Shown piece by piece: positions 38,907 to 47,965 of a DNA stretch of 64,000 nucleotides (the first letter of the stretch is position 1; every line of letters begins with the position of its first letter). Position numbers and translations under genes: made by a program. The notes beneath the pieces were generated by a model. The model ran no database searches, was not told the origin of the DNA, and saw only the letters and a program-made list of their open reading frames with translations. Location: assembly GCA_934500835.1 (NCBI GenBank), contig CAKSTR010000013.1, positions 1 through 64,000 of the forward strand, read 5' to 3'. This stretch comes from an uncultured Paracoccaceae bacterium. GTDB taxonomy: Bacteria; Pseudomonadota; Alphaproteobacteria; Rhodobacterales; Rhodobacteraceae.

Positions 38907-39037
38907 GGCTCATTGATAGGCCGGCGCGGTCGGGTTGGAAAGGCCCGGACTGCGGCGGAAGGTGGGCTTGATCGGGCGGCGGGCGGCGGCTAGGGTGCGC
39001 GCCCGTAACGGATTTGCGACGAAGGGTCAGGGACGCG

Positions 39038-39673
39038 GTGCAGAAGGATGCCTATACGCTGATCCTCGAGGCGATCGAGGGTGGGACCTACAAGCCGGGC
39101 GACCGGCTGGTGGAAAGCGAGCTGGCCGAACGGCTGGGTGTGTCGCGGACCCCGGTGCGCGAGGCGCTGCAGCGGCTGGAGACCCAGGCGATGCTGACGC
39201 GCGACGGCCGCAGCCTGATCGTCGCCAGCCTTGACCACAACCAGCTGGCCGAGCTTTACGCCGTACGGACCGAACTTGAAGGGCTGGCCGCGCGGCTGGC
39301 GGCCCGTCATGCCACGGATGAGGAACTGCGGGTGCTGCAAAGCATGGTGGCGGACGATCGGGCCCTGCTGGGCGGCGACCCGCGCGAGTTGAGCCGGGCC
39401 AACAAGCGCTTTCACAAACAGATCCATCTGGCCAGCCACAACCGCTTTCTGGTGCAGCAACTGGACCTTGTCCACCGGTCGATGGCGCTGATGGCGAACA
39501 CCTCCTTTGCGGCTGAAGGGCGCGACGAGGTGGCGCTGGCAGAGCATGACCAGATTGTCGCGGCGATTGCCGCCCGCGACGGTGAAGCGGCCTATCAGGC
39601 GCTGAAGACCCATATCAGCCGCGCCTTCGAAACCCGGCTGCGGGTCGAGGCAGGCGAAATCCGCACCCGGTAA
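39038..39673 (+). CDS. GntR-family regulator with FCD ligand domain
   Basis: FadR-type transcription factor. 211 residues from the GTG. The winged HTH spans about 10-70 (YKPGDRLVESELAERLGVSR, TPVREALQRLETQAML). The all-helical FCD domain follows, with its metal/carboxylate-binding residues in AELYAVRTELEG, RANKRFHKQIH and EHDQIVAAIAARD. FCD domains sense organic acids or sugars. An upstream TTG (39014) lacks a ribosome site, whereas AGGGA precedes the GTG at 39038. Target genes unknown; the HAD gene is divergent next to it. Confidence 0.85.
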   Translation: MQKDAYTLILEAIEGGTYKPGDRLVESELAERLGVSRTPVREALQRLETQAMLTRDGRSLIVASLDHNQLAELYAVRTELEGLAARLAARHATDEELRVLQSMVADDRALLGGDPRELSRANKRFHKQIHLASHNRFLVQQLDLVHRSMALMANTSFAAEGRDEVALAEHDQIVAAIAARDGEAAYQALKTHISRAFETRLRVEAGEIRTR

Positions 39674-39770
39674 CGACGGGCAGTTGAAACGCGCGCCTTG
39701 CGGCGCATTCCTTTTGTCTCGCCTCTGCGCGTAAGCGCGCAACCGGCTCGGGCGGATGCGCGCCGCGCGG

Positions 39771-39819
39771 GGATATTTTCATTCTGAAAGAAGCCGCCTC
39801 TTTCAGAATGTAAATATCC
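39771..39819. repeat. Long near-perfect palindrome (dispersed repeat, copy B)
   Basis: Left arm 39771-39791 and right arm 39799-39819 pair over 21 positions with a single T-T mismatch, around a 7-nt AGCCGCC loop. The outer part reads GGATATTT. The right arm with its loop matches copy A at 2157-2186 in 28 of 30 positions. It sits between convergent gntR and the glycosyltransferase gene, so it may terminate both. No T-run is present on either side. Confidence 0.75.
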
Positions 39820-39917
39820 TCAGGGGTTTGGGGCAGAATGCCCCATCAGGCGACAGCAGTCACAGGGGATACCTTCAGCCACAACGAAAGACTTGCGGCG
39901 GCAGCCGCGCCGCTGGA

Positions 39918-41777
39918 TCACCCCTTTGGGCCGGCCGGGTCGAAAATGCCGTGATGGGTCTTGTCCCAGTAGAAGGGGCGGGTCAGCATCTCCCACAGCC
40001 CCTTGTAGGCGGCGAAGGCGGCCAAAGGGAAGTAAAGTTGCAACGTCGGAACCCAGAGGGCCGAGATGCGGTGGCCGCTGCGACGCAGGGCGATGATGCC
40101 CATGGCTACATTGACGGCTTCGGACAGCAGAAAAAGGCCGATCATCGACCACAGCGCCGCCCGTGGCAGGGCGGCGGCCAAAGGGTGCCCCAGGCCGAAG
40201 GGCAGGACCCAGAAGCTCCATATCAAGGGGGCCAGCAGCGATTGCAGGATAGAGCCGAGGAACATCACCTGAAAGCCCGCGAACTGCCTTAGCCCCAGTT
40301 GGCGCCACAACAGGCCCGGGCGCCGCATATGTACGGCCCAGGTCATCATATAGCCCTTGATCCAGCGTGAGCGTTGCTTGATCCAGGGGATCATCCGGCA
40401 GTTGGCCTCTTCGCCGGTGACGGTATCCACCAATTCGGTCCGGTAGCCGCGACGGGCGAGGCGGATGCCGAGATCGGCGTCTTCGGTGACATTGTGGGCA
40501 TCCCAGCCGCCAAGCTCTTCCAGAACCTGGCGGCGGAAGAACAGGGTGGTGCCGCCCAGCGGGACGGCAAGGCCCAGCCGGGCGATGCCGGGCAGCATCA
40601 GCCGGAACCAGCCGGCATATTCGATGGTGAAGCACCGCGACAGCCAGTTGGTGTGCGGGTTGTAATAGTCCAGCATACCCTGCAGGCAGGCCACCTCGGG
40701 GCCGCGGGCGTGGAAGCGGTCGACGACCTTGCGGATCTGGGCGGGTTCGGGCGCGTCCTCGGCATCATAGATGCCGATGATCGAGCCGCGGCAATGGTCC
40801 AGCGCAAGGTTCAGCGCGCGCGGCTTGGTCTTTACCTTGCCCGGCGGCACGGCGATGACCCGCATCCAGGGCGGCAGCACCGTTGCGGCAAGCGCCTCGC
40901 GGGTCATGCGATCTTCGGCCTCGACCGCCAGGACCACGTCCAGAAGATCGTGCGGGTAGTCGAGCCGGGACAGCCGGCGGATCAGCCGGGGGGCAATGTC
41001 GCTTTCGCGGTAAAGCGCCACGATGATCGAGACCTGCGGCAGGCGGGCTGCGGGCAGGGGCGGGGGTTCTTCGCCGGGGGCCTGCAAGGTGGCCAGGGTG
41101 GCGGCGACCTTGAGCGCCGTCGACAACACCAAGGCCACCAGCGCAAGGCCAAGGAGGGCGCGCGCCAGCCCAAGCGGCGAGAGCCAGAGCAGCGTGGCCA
41201 GAAGAAGCCCGCTGAAGGCCAGCCCGGCCGCGCCGCCCGGAAACGCCCATCCCCTGGCGCTTTCGTCTGCCGCAACGCGGTTTTCCGCCGCCAGCGCCAG
41301 CCGGGGACCGCGGCGGGCGTGGACCGCCTCCTCGACCGCGGCGGCGGTGGCGACGGCCATCAGGACCGGGCCGAGCGCCTGTTCCAGCCTGGGGCGAAGG
41401 CGGTGGAAATCCTCGGGGCGAGAGGTGGCGACGATGGTGGCGGCCCCGGCCTGCCGCCAGGGAACAAGCCCCATGCGCAGGCAGTCGGCGGCACCGAGCC
41501 TGTCGATCAGGTCGGGGTCGGGCAGGGCGGCCGCGGGGTCGGCGCAGGCCACCCCGAAATGCCGCGCGGCAGCCGCGAGAAGATCCGCCTCACTGGCGCG
41601 GCCGTGCGACAGGAGACCGTCGAGCAGCCGTCCCTGCTGCCGTGGCAGCGTGGCAAGCGCCTGCATCAGTTCCTCGGGGCGTACCAACCCCTCGCGCAGG
41701 AGCGCGGTCGCCAGCCCCTCCTTGGGCCGTAGAGGGGCGGATCTTGCGGGAAATTCGAACCGTCGCGCCGTCGCCAT
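39918..41777 (-). CDS. GspE-N (MshEN-like) domain fused to a processive family-2 glycosyltransferase
   Basis: Membrane polysaccharide synthase candidate. 619 residues. Residues about 20-165 resemble the type II secretion ATPase N-terminal (MshEN) domain: ATALLREGLVRPEELMQAL, ADLLAAAARHFGVACADP. Two membrane helices follow (about 180-230), then a GT-A domain: VSIIVALYRESD, DAEDAPEPAQI, NVTEDADLGIRLARRGY and QRSRWIKGYMMTW. The D, DxD, TED and QxxRW motifs mark a cellulose-synthase-like processive enzyme. Several C-terminal helices follow. MshEN domains in other proteins bind cyclic di-GMP. ATG at 41777 is chosen; 41804 is possible but lacks a ribosome site. Confidence 0.82.
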   Translation of the reverse strand: MATARRFEFPARSAPLRPKEGLATALLREGLVRPEELMQALATLPRQQGRLLDGLLSHGRASEADLLAAAARHFGVACADPAAALPDPDLIDRLGAADCLRMGLVPWRQAGAATIVATSRPEDFHRLRPRLEQALGPVLMAVATAAAVEEAVHARRGPRLALAAENRVAADESARGWAFPGGAAGLAFSGLLLATLLWLSPLGLARALLGLALVALVLSTALKVAATLATLQAPGEEPPPLPAARLPQVSIIVALYRESDIAPRLIRRLSRLDYPHDLLDVVLAVEAEDRMTREALAATVLPPWMRVIAVPPGKVKTKPRALNLALDHCRGSIIGIYDAEDAPEPAQIRKVVDRFHARGPEVACLQGMLDYYNPHTNWLSRCFTIEYAGWFRLMLPGIARLGLAVPLGGTTLFFRRQVLEELGGWDAHNVTEDADLGIRLARRGYRTELVDTVTGEEANCRMIPWIKQRSRWIKGYMMTWAVHMRRPGLLWRQLGLRQFAGFQVMFLGSILQSLLAPLIWSFWVLPFGLGHPLAAALPRAALWSMIGLFLLSEAVNVAMGIIALRRSGHRISALWVPTLQLYFPLAAFAAYKGLWEMLTRPFYWDKTHHGIFDPAGPKG

Positions 41778-41844
41778 GCCAGCCCCATCCAACCGGGGCA
41801 GCATCGGGGCGGAAGGTTAACAGCCCGTAAACCCCGGAGGGGCG

Positions 41845-42999
41845 TCAGGCGGCGCGGCGGGCTTTCATCGCGGCCGAGAACCGGTCGAACAGGTAGTAGC
41901 TGTCCTGCGGGCCGGGGCTGGCCTCGGGGTGATACTGCACCGAGAACACCGGCTTGCCGTCCAGTGCGATGCCGCAATTGGTGCCGTCGAACAGCGAGAC
42001 GTGAGTCTCGGACACGCCTTTGGGCAGAGTGTCGGAATCGACGGTGAAGCCGTGGTTCATCGAGGTGATCTCGACCTTGCCGGTGGTCAGATCCTTCACC
42101 GGATGGTTGGCGCCGTGGTGGCCGTGGTTCATCTTGCGGGTCTGCGCGCCAAGCGCCAGCGCCAGCATCTGATGGCCAAGGCAGATGCCGAACAGCGGCA
42201 GGTCGGCCTTCAGGACACCCTGGATCATCGGCACCGCATATTCGCCGGTGGCGGCCGGATCGCCGGGGCCGTTCGACAGAAAGACGCCTTCGGGCTTCAG
42301 GGCCAGCACATCCTCGGCCGTGGCGGTGGCGGGCAGGACCGTCACATCGCAACCCGCCGAGGCAAGGCAGCGCAGGATGTTGCGTTTCGCGCCATAGTCC
42401 ACGGCGACGACCTTGAATCCGGGTTCGGTCCGGGGGGAATAGCCCTCGGGCCAGGCCCAACGTTTTTCCTTCCAGGTATAGCTTTGGGCGCAGGTCACAT
42501 CCTTGGCCAGATCAAGGCCGACAAGGCCCTTCCACCCGCGGGCCCGTGCCACCAGCTTTTCAATGTCGAACTTGCCCGAAGGGTCATGGGCCAGCGCCAC
42601 ATGCGGCGCGCCCTGCTGGCGGATGGCACGGGTCAGGCGGCGGGTGTCGATGCCGCCGATGCCGATGCGGCCGATCTTGGCCAGCCAGTCCTGCAACTCG
42701 CCCGTGGCGCGCCAGTTCGACGACTCGGTCGGGTCCCATTTCACCACCATGCCGGCAGCGGCGGGGGTGGCTGTCTCGTCATCCTCGGGCGTGATGCCGG
42801 TGTTGCCGATATGGGGGAAAGTGAAGGTGACGACCTGCCCGGCATAGGAAGGGTCGGTCATGATTTCCTGATAGCCGGTCATCGCGGTGTTGAACACCAG
42901 CTCGGCCACCGTCTCGCCCGTGGCACCGAAGCCTTGCCCGTAGAACAGCGTCCCGTCGGCAAGAGCGAGACAGGCGGTAGCGGTCTGCGGCGCAGGCAT
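41845..42999 (-). CDS. carA: Carbamoyl-phosphate synthase small subunit
   Basis: Glutaminase subunit supplying ammonia to CarB for carbamoyl phosphate (arginine, pyrimidines). 384 residues. N-terminal domain: LVFNTAMTGYQEIMTDPSY. The class I amidotransferase has the nucleophile in GICLGHQMLALALG near residue 268 and the His/Glu pair in QYHPEASPGP near residue 353. FLSNGPGDP near 240 forms the oxyanion loop. ATG at 42999 fits the family; an open frame extends to 43062. It is divergent from yqeY. carB is not in the window. Confidence 0.97.
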   Translation of the reverse strand: MPAPQTATACLALADGTLFYGQGFGATGETVAELVFNTAMTGYQEIMTDPSYAGQVVTFTFPHIGNTGITPEDDETATPAAAGMVVKWDPTESSNWRATGELQDWLAKIGRIGIGGIDTRRLTRAIRQQGAPHVALAHDPSGKFDIEKLVARARGWKGLVGLDLAKDVTCAQSYTWKEKRWAWPEGYSPRTEPGFKVVAVDYGAKRNILRCLASAGCDVTVLPATATAEDVLALKPEGVFLSNGPGDPAATGEYAVPMIQGVLKADLPLFGICLGHQMLALALGAQTRKMNHGHHGANHPVKDLTTGKVEITSMNHGFTVDSDTLPKGVSETHVSLFDGTNCGIALDGKPVFSVQYHPEASPGPQDSYYLFDRFSAAMKARRAA

Positions 43000-43181
43000 G
43001 GGCTGAGTCTCCGGGCTTTGGCGAATTGGCCGGAACCTAAAGGGCAGGGGCATCCGGGTCAAGGTCCGGCGAGGAAAAGGATTTCCATGGTTTTACAATA
43101 TCTTGCTGCGATGCGGCATAGTTGCGGAGCCACGGGCTTTCCGCTATATTGGGCCTTCCGAAACCAATGGAGTGGCTGACG

Positions 43182-43640
43182 ATGTCACTGCGCGACCGGC
43201 TGCAGCTGGCCCTGAAGGATGCGATGAAGGCGAAAGCGGCCGACCGGCTGTCAACGCTGCGGCTGATCAATGCGGCGATCAAGGACCGTGACATTGCCTC
43301 GCGGGGGGAGGGCGGGCCCGAGATGGTCTCGGATGCCGATATCACGGCGATCATGGGCAAGATGGTCAAGCAGCGCCAGGAATCGGCGCGCGCCTACGAA
43401 GAGGGCGGGCGGCTGGAGCTGGCCGAGAAGGAACTGGCCGAGATCGCGGTCATTCAGGAATACCTGCCGCGCCAGATGACCGAGGCGGAAGTGGCCGCCG
43501 CGATCGAGGCGGCCGTGGCCGAGACCGGCGCCGCCAGCATCCGTGATGTCGGCAAAGTCATGGGCGTGCTCAAGGGCAAATACGCCGGCCAGATGGATTT
43601 CGGCGCCGTCGGTGGTCTGGTCAAGGCGCGCTTCGGCTGA
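43182..43640 (+). CDS. GatB/YqeY domain protein
   Basis: YqeY-family protein with the tail domain of amidotransferase GatB, possibly tRNA-binding; role unsettled. 152 residues. Recognised by LRDRLQLALKDAMKAKAADR, TLRLINAAIKDRDI, MVKQRQESARAYEEGGR, IAVIQEYLPRQMTEAEV and MGVLKGKYAGQMDFGAV. It is commonly found near carA, dnaG and rpoD in proteobacteria. The ATG at 43182 matches the family start. Confidence 0.93.
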   Translation: MSLRDRLQLALKDAMKAKAADRLSTLRLINAAIKDRDIASRGEGGPEMVSDADITAIMGKMVKQRQESARAYEEGGRLELAEKELAEIAVIQEYLPRQMTEAEVAAAIEAAVAETGAASIRDVGKVMGVLKGKYAGQMDFGAVGGLVKARFG

Positions 43641-43707
43641 GGCCGACGACGATTTTTCTGCGAAGTATCATGCGGGCCTGATGCAGAGCGCGCGATTGGC
43701 CGGGGGG

Positions 43708-43728
43708 CGATTTTTCGTCGAAAAATCG
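43708..43728. terminator. Bidirectional palindromic terminator
   Basis: CGATTTTTCG (43708-43717) pairs with CGAAAAATCG (43719-43728) around one base. The T and A tracts inside the arms give U-rich ends on both strands. It lies between convergent yqeY and the DUF2244 gene. Confidence 0.6.
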
Positions 43729-43739
43729 TGGCCCTTGAG

Positions 43740-44231
43740 TCAGGTGTTGCGCATGTCGGCAAGGGCGGCTGACAACTCGCGGCGCAGGTCGATGCGCTCC
43801 TCTTCCGACAGGAAGGCTCCGATTTCCACCTCGCGCGGGGCGCCCCTCAGGGTCAGGTAGTTCGGCACCGGGCCACCGGCGGGGTGGTTCTCGACTCGCA
43901 CCCAATGGGTGTTGGCCTCCCAGTCCTGCCGGCGGCCTTTCGGGCCATGGCGGGTCAGCCGGACGGTGTTGCGGGTCAGCACCAGCTCTTCGACGATGTC
44001 GCGGTCGCGCCCGTTCTTGCGCAGCGCGAACCAGATCGCCCAGATCGCGGCGACAACGAAGGGAAGCAGGCCCCAGAGCACGGGGTTGCCGAACACCGCG
44101 ATGAGCGGGGCGGCGATCAGCGCCGCCGTGCAGCCGATGAACCAGACGAACCCCCTCTGGCTGAGCGAGCGGTGCGGCCAGAGGTGCAGCCGGCGGGTGT
44201 CGTCTTCGGTGGGCATCCATTGGTAGGGCAT
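43740..44231 (-). CDS. DUF2244 membrane protein
   Basis: Small inner-membrane protein of the DUF2244 family, often found near cytochrome oxidase genes in alphaproteobacteria; function unknown. 163 residues. Two helices (GFVWFIGCTAALIAAPLIAVF and LLPFVVAAIWAIWFAL) precede a cytoplasmic part with RDRDIVEELVLTRNTVRLTR, WEANTHWVRVENH, and FLSEEERIDLRRELSAAL. Start ATG 44231 (ATG at 44216 also possible). ctaD lies about 245 bp upstream on the same strand with a terminator between. Confidence 0.85.
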   Translation of the reverse strand: MPYQWMPTEDDTRRLHLWPHRSLSQRGFVWFIGCTAALIAAPLIAVFGNPVLWGLLPFVVAAIWAIWFALRKNGRDRDIVEELVLTRNTVRLTRHGPKGRRQDWEANTHWVRVENHPAGGPVPNYLTLRGAPREVEIGAFLSEEERIDLRRELSAALADMRNT

Positions 44232-44430
44232 GAGGATTCGCGGGCCGGTGTGACTGAACGGATTTGGACGCACGAACGGGGCGGGGTGCAAGGGGCGTCA
44301 GTGCAGGACAGGCGCCGGACGACCGAAGACCGGCGCCCGACCGCCGCCGGATGCTGCCCCCGGGGGGGGCCTTGCAGAGGCCATCCGCAACGGGGTTCGC
44401 CGCATCGCCTTTCGCGCCGCTGAAAAGCAA

Positions 44431-44454
44431 AAGGCCCCGGTCTCCCGGGGCCTT
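44431..44454 (-). terminator. Rho-independent terminator of ctaD
   Basis: AAGGCCCCGG (44431-44440) pairs with CCGGGGCCTT (44445-44454) around a 4-nt loop. On the minus strand the stem runs into TTTTGCTTTT, giving a clear terminator about 20 bp after the ctaD stop. Confidence 0.85.
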
Positions 44455-44475
44455 CGCGGTTCCATCGGGTTTGCC

Positions 44476-46167
44476 TCAGTGGGCGTGACCCTTGTCCCAG
44501 TCGCTTTGCTTGGGCAGCTGCTCGAACGTGTGTTCGGGCGGCGGCGAGGGCAGGGTCCATTCCAGCGTGTCGGCGTATTCGTTCCAGTAGTTGTTCTCGG
44601 TCACGCGGCGGCCCCAGAAGAGGGTGTAGAACACGATGCCGATGAAGAACACGAAGGAAGCGAACGACAGGAACGCGCCCATCGAAGACCACCAGTTCCA
44701 GTAGGCAAAGGCCTCGGGGTATTCGATGTAGCGGCGCGGCATGCCCTGACGGCCCAGGAAGTGCTGCGGGAAGAAGGTCAGGTTGGCACCGATGAACATC
44801 GCCCAGAAGTGCAGCTTGCCCGCCCATTCCGGGTATTGCCGGCCCGACATCTTGCCGATCCAGAAGTAGATCCCGGCGAAGATCCCGAAGACGGCGCCAA
44901 GGCTCATCACATAGTGGAAGTGGGCCACGACATAGTAGCCGTCATGGTACACCCGGTCCAGCGGGGCCTGGCTCAGCACGATGCCGGTCACGCCACCCAC
45001 GGTGAACAGGAACAGGAAGCCGAAGGCCCAGAGCATCGGCGTCTTGAACTCGATCGAGCCGCCCCACATCGTGGCGATCCAGGAGAACACCTTGATGCCG
45101 GTGGGCACAGCGATGACCATGGTGGCCAGCATGAAGTAGGACTGCTGGGTCAGCGACATGCCGACCGTATACATGTGGTGCGCCCAGACGATGAAGCCCA
45201 GAACACCGATGCCGACCATGGCGTAGACCATCGGCAGGTAGCCGAAGATCGGCTTCTTCGAGAAGGTCGAGATCACCTGAGAGATGATGCCGAAGGCCGG
45301 CAGCACGATGATATAGACCTCGGGGTGGCCGAAGAACCACAGGATGTGCTGATAAAGGATCGGGTCGCCGCCGCCGGCCGGGTCGAAGAAGGTCGTGCTC
45401 CAGTTGCGGTCGGTGATCAGCATGGTGATGGCACCGGCCAGCACCGGCAGCGCCAGCAGGATCATCCAGGCGGTGACGAAGATCGACCAGCCGAACAGCG
45501 GCACCTTGTGGATGGTCATCCCCGGGGCGCGCATGTTGAGGAAGGTGGTGATCATGTTGATCGCGCCAAGGATCGACGAAGCTCCCGAGAGGTGGACGGC
45601 GAACAGCGCCAGGTCCATCGAGAAGCCCGATTCCTTGACCGAAAGCGGCGGGTAAAGCACCCAGCCCACGCCCGATCCGGTTGCGACCGAGCCATCGGCC
45701 CAGGTGCCGCCGCCGGGCGCGAAGAGCGAGGCCACCGCCAGCGAGGTGCCGGCGACATAAAGCCAGTAGCTCAGGTTGTTCATCCGCGGGAAGGCCATGT
45801 CCGGCGCACCGATCTGCAGCGGCATGAAGTAGTTGCCGAAGCCGCCGAACAGTGCGGGAATGACCACGAAGAACATCATCAGGATGCCATGGGCCGTGAT
45901 GGTGACGTTCCACAGATGGCCGTTCGGCGTACAGGCCTCACCGGCCTTGGCGGCGATCAGGCGCATGCCCTCGTCGCACATGTACTGCACACCGGGGTGC
46001 ATCAGCTCCATCCGCATATAGACGGTGAAGATGACCGAGATCAGCCCGACGACGCCGCCGGTGAACAGGTAAAGGATCCCGATGTCCTTGTGGTTTGTCG
46101 ACATGAACCAACGGGTGAAGAATCCCTTCTTCCCGTGGTCATCGCCGTGGATGGCTGCATCGGCCAT
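44476..46167 (-). CDS. ctaD: Cytochrome c oxidase subunit I (aa3 type)
   Basis: Catalytic core of the aa3 oxidase: haems a and a3 plus CuB, reducing O2 and pumping protons. 563 residues with twelve membrane helices. Signatures: [16 protein letters not shown], heme-a ligand in [15 protein letters not shown]-channel [21 protein letters not shown], CuB/crosslink block [24 protein letters not shown]-channel residues near [13 protein letters not shown], and heme ligands in [13 protein letters not shown] at 46167 has GGAG about 9 nt upstream. Subunits II and III are not adjacent, as is usual for this family where ctaD can stand alone. A candidate FNR-type site lies upstream. Confidence 0.98.
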   Translation of the reverse strand: MADAAIHGDDHGKKGFFTRWFMSTNHKDIGILYLFTGGVVGLISVIFTVYMRMELMHPGVQYMCDEGMRLIAAKAGEACTPNGHLWNVTITAHGILMMFFVVIPALFGGFGNYFMPLQIGAPDMAFPRMNNLSYWLYVAGTSLAVASLFAPGGGTWADGSVATGSGVGWVLYPPLSVKESGFSMDLALFAVHLSGASSILGAINMITTFLNMRAPGMTIHKVPLFGWSIFVTAWMILLALPVLAGAITMLITDRNWSTTFFDPAGGGDPILYQHILWFFGHPEVYIIVLPAFGIISQVISTFSKKPIFGYLPMVYAMVGIGVLGFIVWAHHMYTVGMSLTQQSYFMLATMVIAVPTGIKVFSWIATMWGGSIEFKTPMLWAFGFLFLFTVGGVTGIVLSQAPLDRVYHDGYYVVAHFHYVMSLGAVFGIFAGIYFWIGKMSGRQYPEWAGKLHFWAMFIGANLTFFPQHFLGRQGMPRRYIEYPEAFAYWNWWSSMGAFLSFASFVFFIGIVFYTLFWGRRVTENNYWNEYADTLEWTLPSPPPEHTFEQLPKQSDWDKGHAH

Positions 46168-46278
46168 TTGGCTACTCCCGCTTCGATTCCGTATCTGCGC
46201 CGCGGGTTGGCCCGGGACGGCAGCTTGCGTTGCGAGATCAGGTGTAGCCCTGCAAACGGGCGCCCGCAATCGGTGACT

Positions 46279-46292
46279 TTGACGCAGATCAA
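46279..46292 (-). promoter_or_regulatory. Candidate FNR/FixK-type box upstream of ctaD
   Basis: TTGACGCAGATCAA is one base from the perfect TTGAT-N4-ATCAA FNR consensus. It is centred about 118 bp upstream of the ctaD ATG. Oxygen-responsive control of aa3 oxidase by FnrL is plausible, but activation or repression cannot be told without the start site. Confidence 0.5.
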
Positions 46293-46376
46293 GAAATCAT
46301 GGCGGGCGGCGCGCGAATCGTCGCAGGGCGGTCCGGGACAGCCCCTGCGACAAGGATCATACGGGGACGGGGGTAT

Positions 46377-46405
46377 CTGCGCCCCGGGGAAAGCCCGGGG
46401 CGCAG
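46377..46405 (-). terminator. Perfect 12-bp hairpin after cycA
   Basis: CTGCGCCCCGGG (46377-46388) pairs with CCCGGGGCGCAG (46394-46405), 5-nt loop. It follows the cycA stop by 19 bp on the minus strand. No T-run follows. A direct repeat AGGATATT-CC-AGGATATT (46408-46425) sits between it and the stop. Confidence 0.6.
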
Positions 46406-46423
46406 CAAGGATATTCCAGGATA

Positions 46424-46834
46424 TTACTGCGAGACCGAGGCCAGATAGGCCGCGATATCGTCACCGCCGGCCCCCAGCTTGAAGGTCATCTTGCTCCTGG
46501 CGCTGTCGTCGCCAAGCGTCGCCTTCAGCCAGCCCGCCGGGTCCGAGACATAGGCCGCAATCGCGGATTCGTCCCAGACCGCGCCCGTCGCGCCAACCGC
46601 GAGGATCGAGGCGCCATATTTGAAGTCCGGGTCAGAGGCGACGACATGTCCGACGATGCCATACAGGTTCGGCCCGGTCTTGCCGCCCTTCTGAATATCG
46701 GTTCCATCGGGGGCCACGATCGAATGGCATGCCTTGCACTTCTTGAAATCCGCCTCGCCTGCGGCCGGATCGCCCGCAAACGCGGGACCTGCGACGGCCA
46801 TGGCAAGGACGGCAAGGAAGGTGAGCTTGGTCAT
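46424..46834 (-). CDS. cycA: Cytochrome c2-like class I c-type cytochrome
   Basis: Soluble periplasmic electron carrier, likely donating to cytochrome oxidase. 136 residues. A signal peptide (FLAVLAMAVAGPAFA) precedes the haem site CKACH near residue 30. KTGPNLYGIVGHVVAS is the large-cytochrome-c loop with the conserved Pro, WDESAIAAYVSDPAGWL follows, and the axial methionine is in KMTFKL near residue 118. This matches the cytochrome c2/c550 class of Rhodobacter and Paracoccus. GAGGAC precedes the ATG at 46834. It is encoded just upstream of ctaD on the same strand, fitting a shared respiratory role. Confidence 0.88.
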   Translation of the reverse strand: MTKLTFLAVLAMAVAGPAFAGDPAAGEADFKKCKACHSIVAPDGTDIQKGGKTGPNLYGIVGHVVASDPDFKYGASILAVGATGAVWDESAIAAYVSDPAGWLKATLGDDSARSKMTFKLGAGGDDIAAYLASVSQ

Positions 46835-47043
46835 TTTGTCCTCATCATCGGGGCGCGATGAGTCGTGCGCCACGCCCCCTACATGAGGGAGAGGGCCTCT
46901 GTTATGCAATAGCAGCGCCCCGGCAGCGCTCCTGTGACGCACCGGCACGGCCCGCCGGGCAGGCCTCGGCATTCCGCGCGGGCCGCTGGAAACACAAGGA
47001 CGACTCGCCCCTTCATCTTGGCAAAACTATCCTGCGGGGAGGT

Positions 47044-47068
47044 CTGGAGGGGTGCAAAACCCCTCCAG
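47044..47068. terminator. Hairpin between cycA and lipB
   Basis: CTGGAGGGGT (47044-47053) pairs with ACCCCTCCAG (47059-47068), 5-nt loop, 31 bp beyond the lipB stop on the minus strand. There is no clear T-run, so factor-independent termination is uncertain. Confidence 0.5.
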
Positions 47069-47098
47069 CCGCCGGCCAGAGGCGCAGGGCTGGCCATC

Positions 47099-47773
47099 CT
47101 AGCCTCTGGTGCAGACGGCGGTGCCCTCGCCGAAGGCATTGTCGAACGTGCGGATCAGGGCGGCGTCCAGATCCGCCATGCCGACCGGAAGGCCCAGATC
47201 GACAAGGCTGGTCACGCCGTGCTCGCGGATGCCGCAGGGCACGATGCCGTTGAAATGGCTCAGGTCCGGTTCGACATTGATCGAGATGCCGTGAAAGCTG
47301 ATCCAGCGCCGCAGCTTGATGCCTATCGCGGCGATCTTGTCCTCGGCCGGGGTGCCGTCGGCGTTCGCCGGCCGGTCGGGCCGCGTGACCCAGACCCCGA
47401 CGCGGCCGGGGCGGATCTCGCCCTTCACGTTGAACTCGGCCAGCGTGGCGATCACCCAGTTCTCCAGCGCGCGGACAAAGCAGCGCACATCGGCACCGCG
47501 CTCCTTCACGTTCAGCATCGTGTAGATCACCCGCTGGCCGGGCCCGTGATAGGTGTATTGCCCGCCGCGCCCCACCGGATAGACCGGGAACCGGCCGGGA
47601 TCGACCAGATCGCCGTCCCGCGCCGAGGTGCCTGCTGTGTAAAGCGGCGGATGTTCCAGAAGCCAGATCGCCTCATCGGCCTCGCCGCGCGAGATGGCCT
47701 CGACCCGGGCCTCCATCGCGGCCAGCGTGGCCTCGTAGGGCGCAAGGCCGGGGATATGCGTCCATTCCACCAT
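47099..47773 (-). CDS. lipB: Octanoyl-[acyl-carrier-protein]:protein N-octanoyltransferase
   Basis: Transfers octanoyl groups from ACP to lipoyl domains, before LipA adds sulfur. 224 residues. Motifs: [16 protein letters not shown] near residue 35, [25 protein letters not shown] near residue 62, [20 protein letters not shown] near residue 148 with the catalytic lysine, and [17 protein letters not shown] near residue 175 with the acyl-accepting cysteine. AAAGGA lies about 6 nt before the ATG at 47773; the open frame to 47872 is not supported. Confidence 0.95.
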   Translation of the reverse strand: MVEWTHIPGLAPYEATLAAMEARVEAISRGEADEAIWLLEHPPLYTAGTSARDGDLVDPGRFPVYPVGRGGQYTYHGPGQRVIYTMLNVKERGADVRCFVRALENWVIATLAEFNVKGEIRPGRVGVWVTRPDRPANADGTPAEDKIAAIGIKLRRWISFHGISINVEPDLSHFNGIVPCGIREHGVTSLVDLGLPVGMADLDAALIRTFDNAFGEGTAVCTRG

Positions 47774-47965
47774 GTCAGTCCTTTGATCCTTCGCCCTGCT
47801 CCGATGACGATGCCCGATTGTGGTGCCCGCCCGTGCTGCCCGCCCGTGCTGCCCGATGACGGCACTTGTCACCGGACGTCGGGATTTCCGGGCTTTCGGT
47901 CTGCGCCAGTCATGCTAACATGCCGGCGGTTTTCAGACCTCTCCCCCGAATTTCGGAGTGATGCA

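Noticed and set aside
44479..46482. 667-codon plus-strand frame opposite ctaD
   Set aside because: Strictly antisense to a fully conserved oxidase gene; His/Arg-rich shadow sequence.
47830..47860. Tandem repeat of about 13 nt upstream of the peptidoglycan-binding protein gene
   Set aside because: Only two copies of a GC-rich unit; not convincing as a CRISPR or functional repeat.
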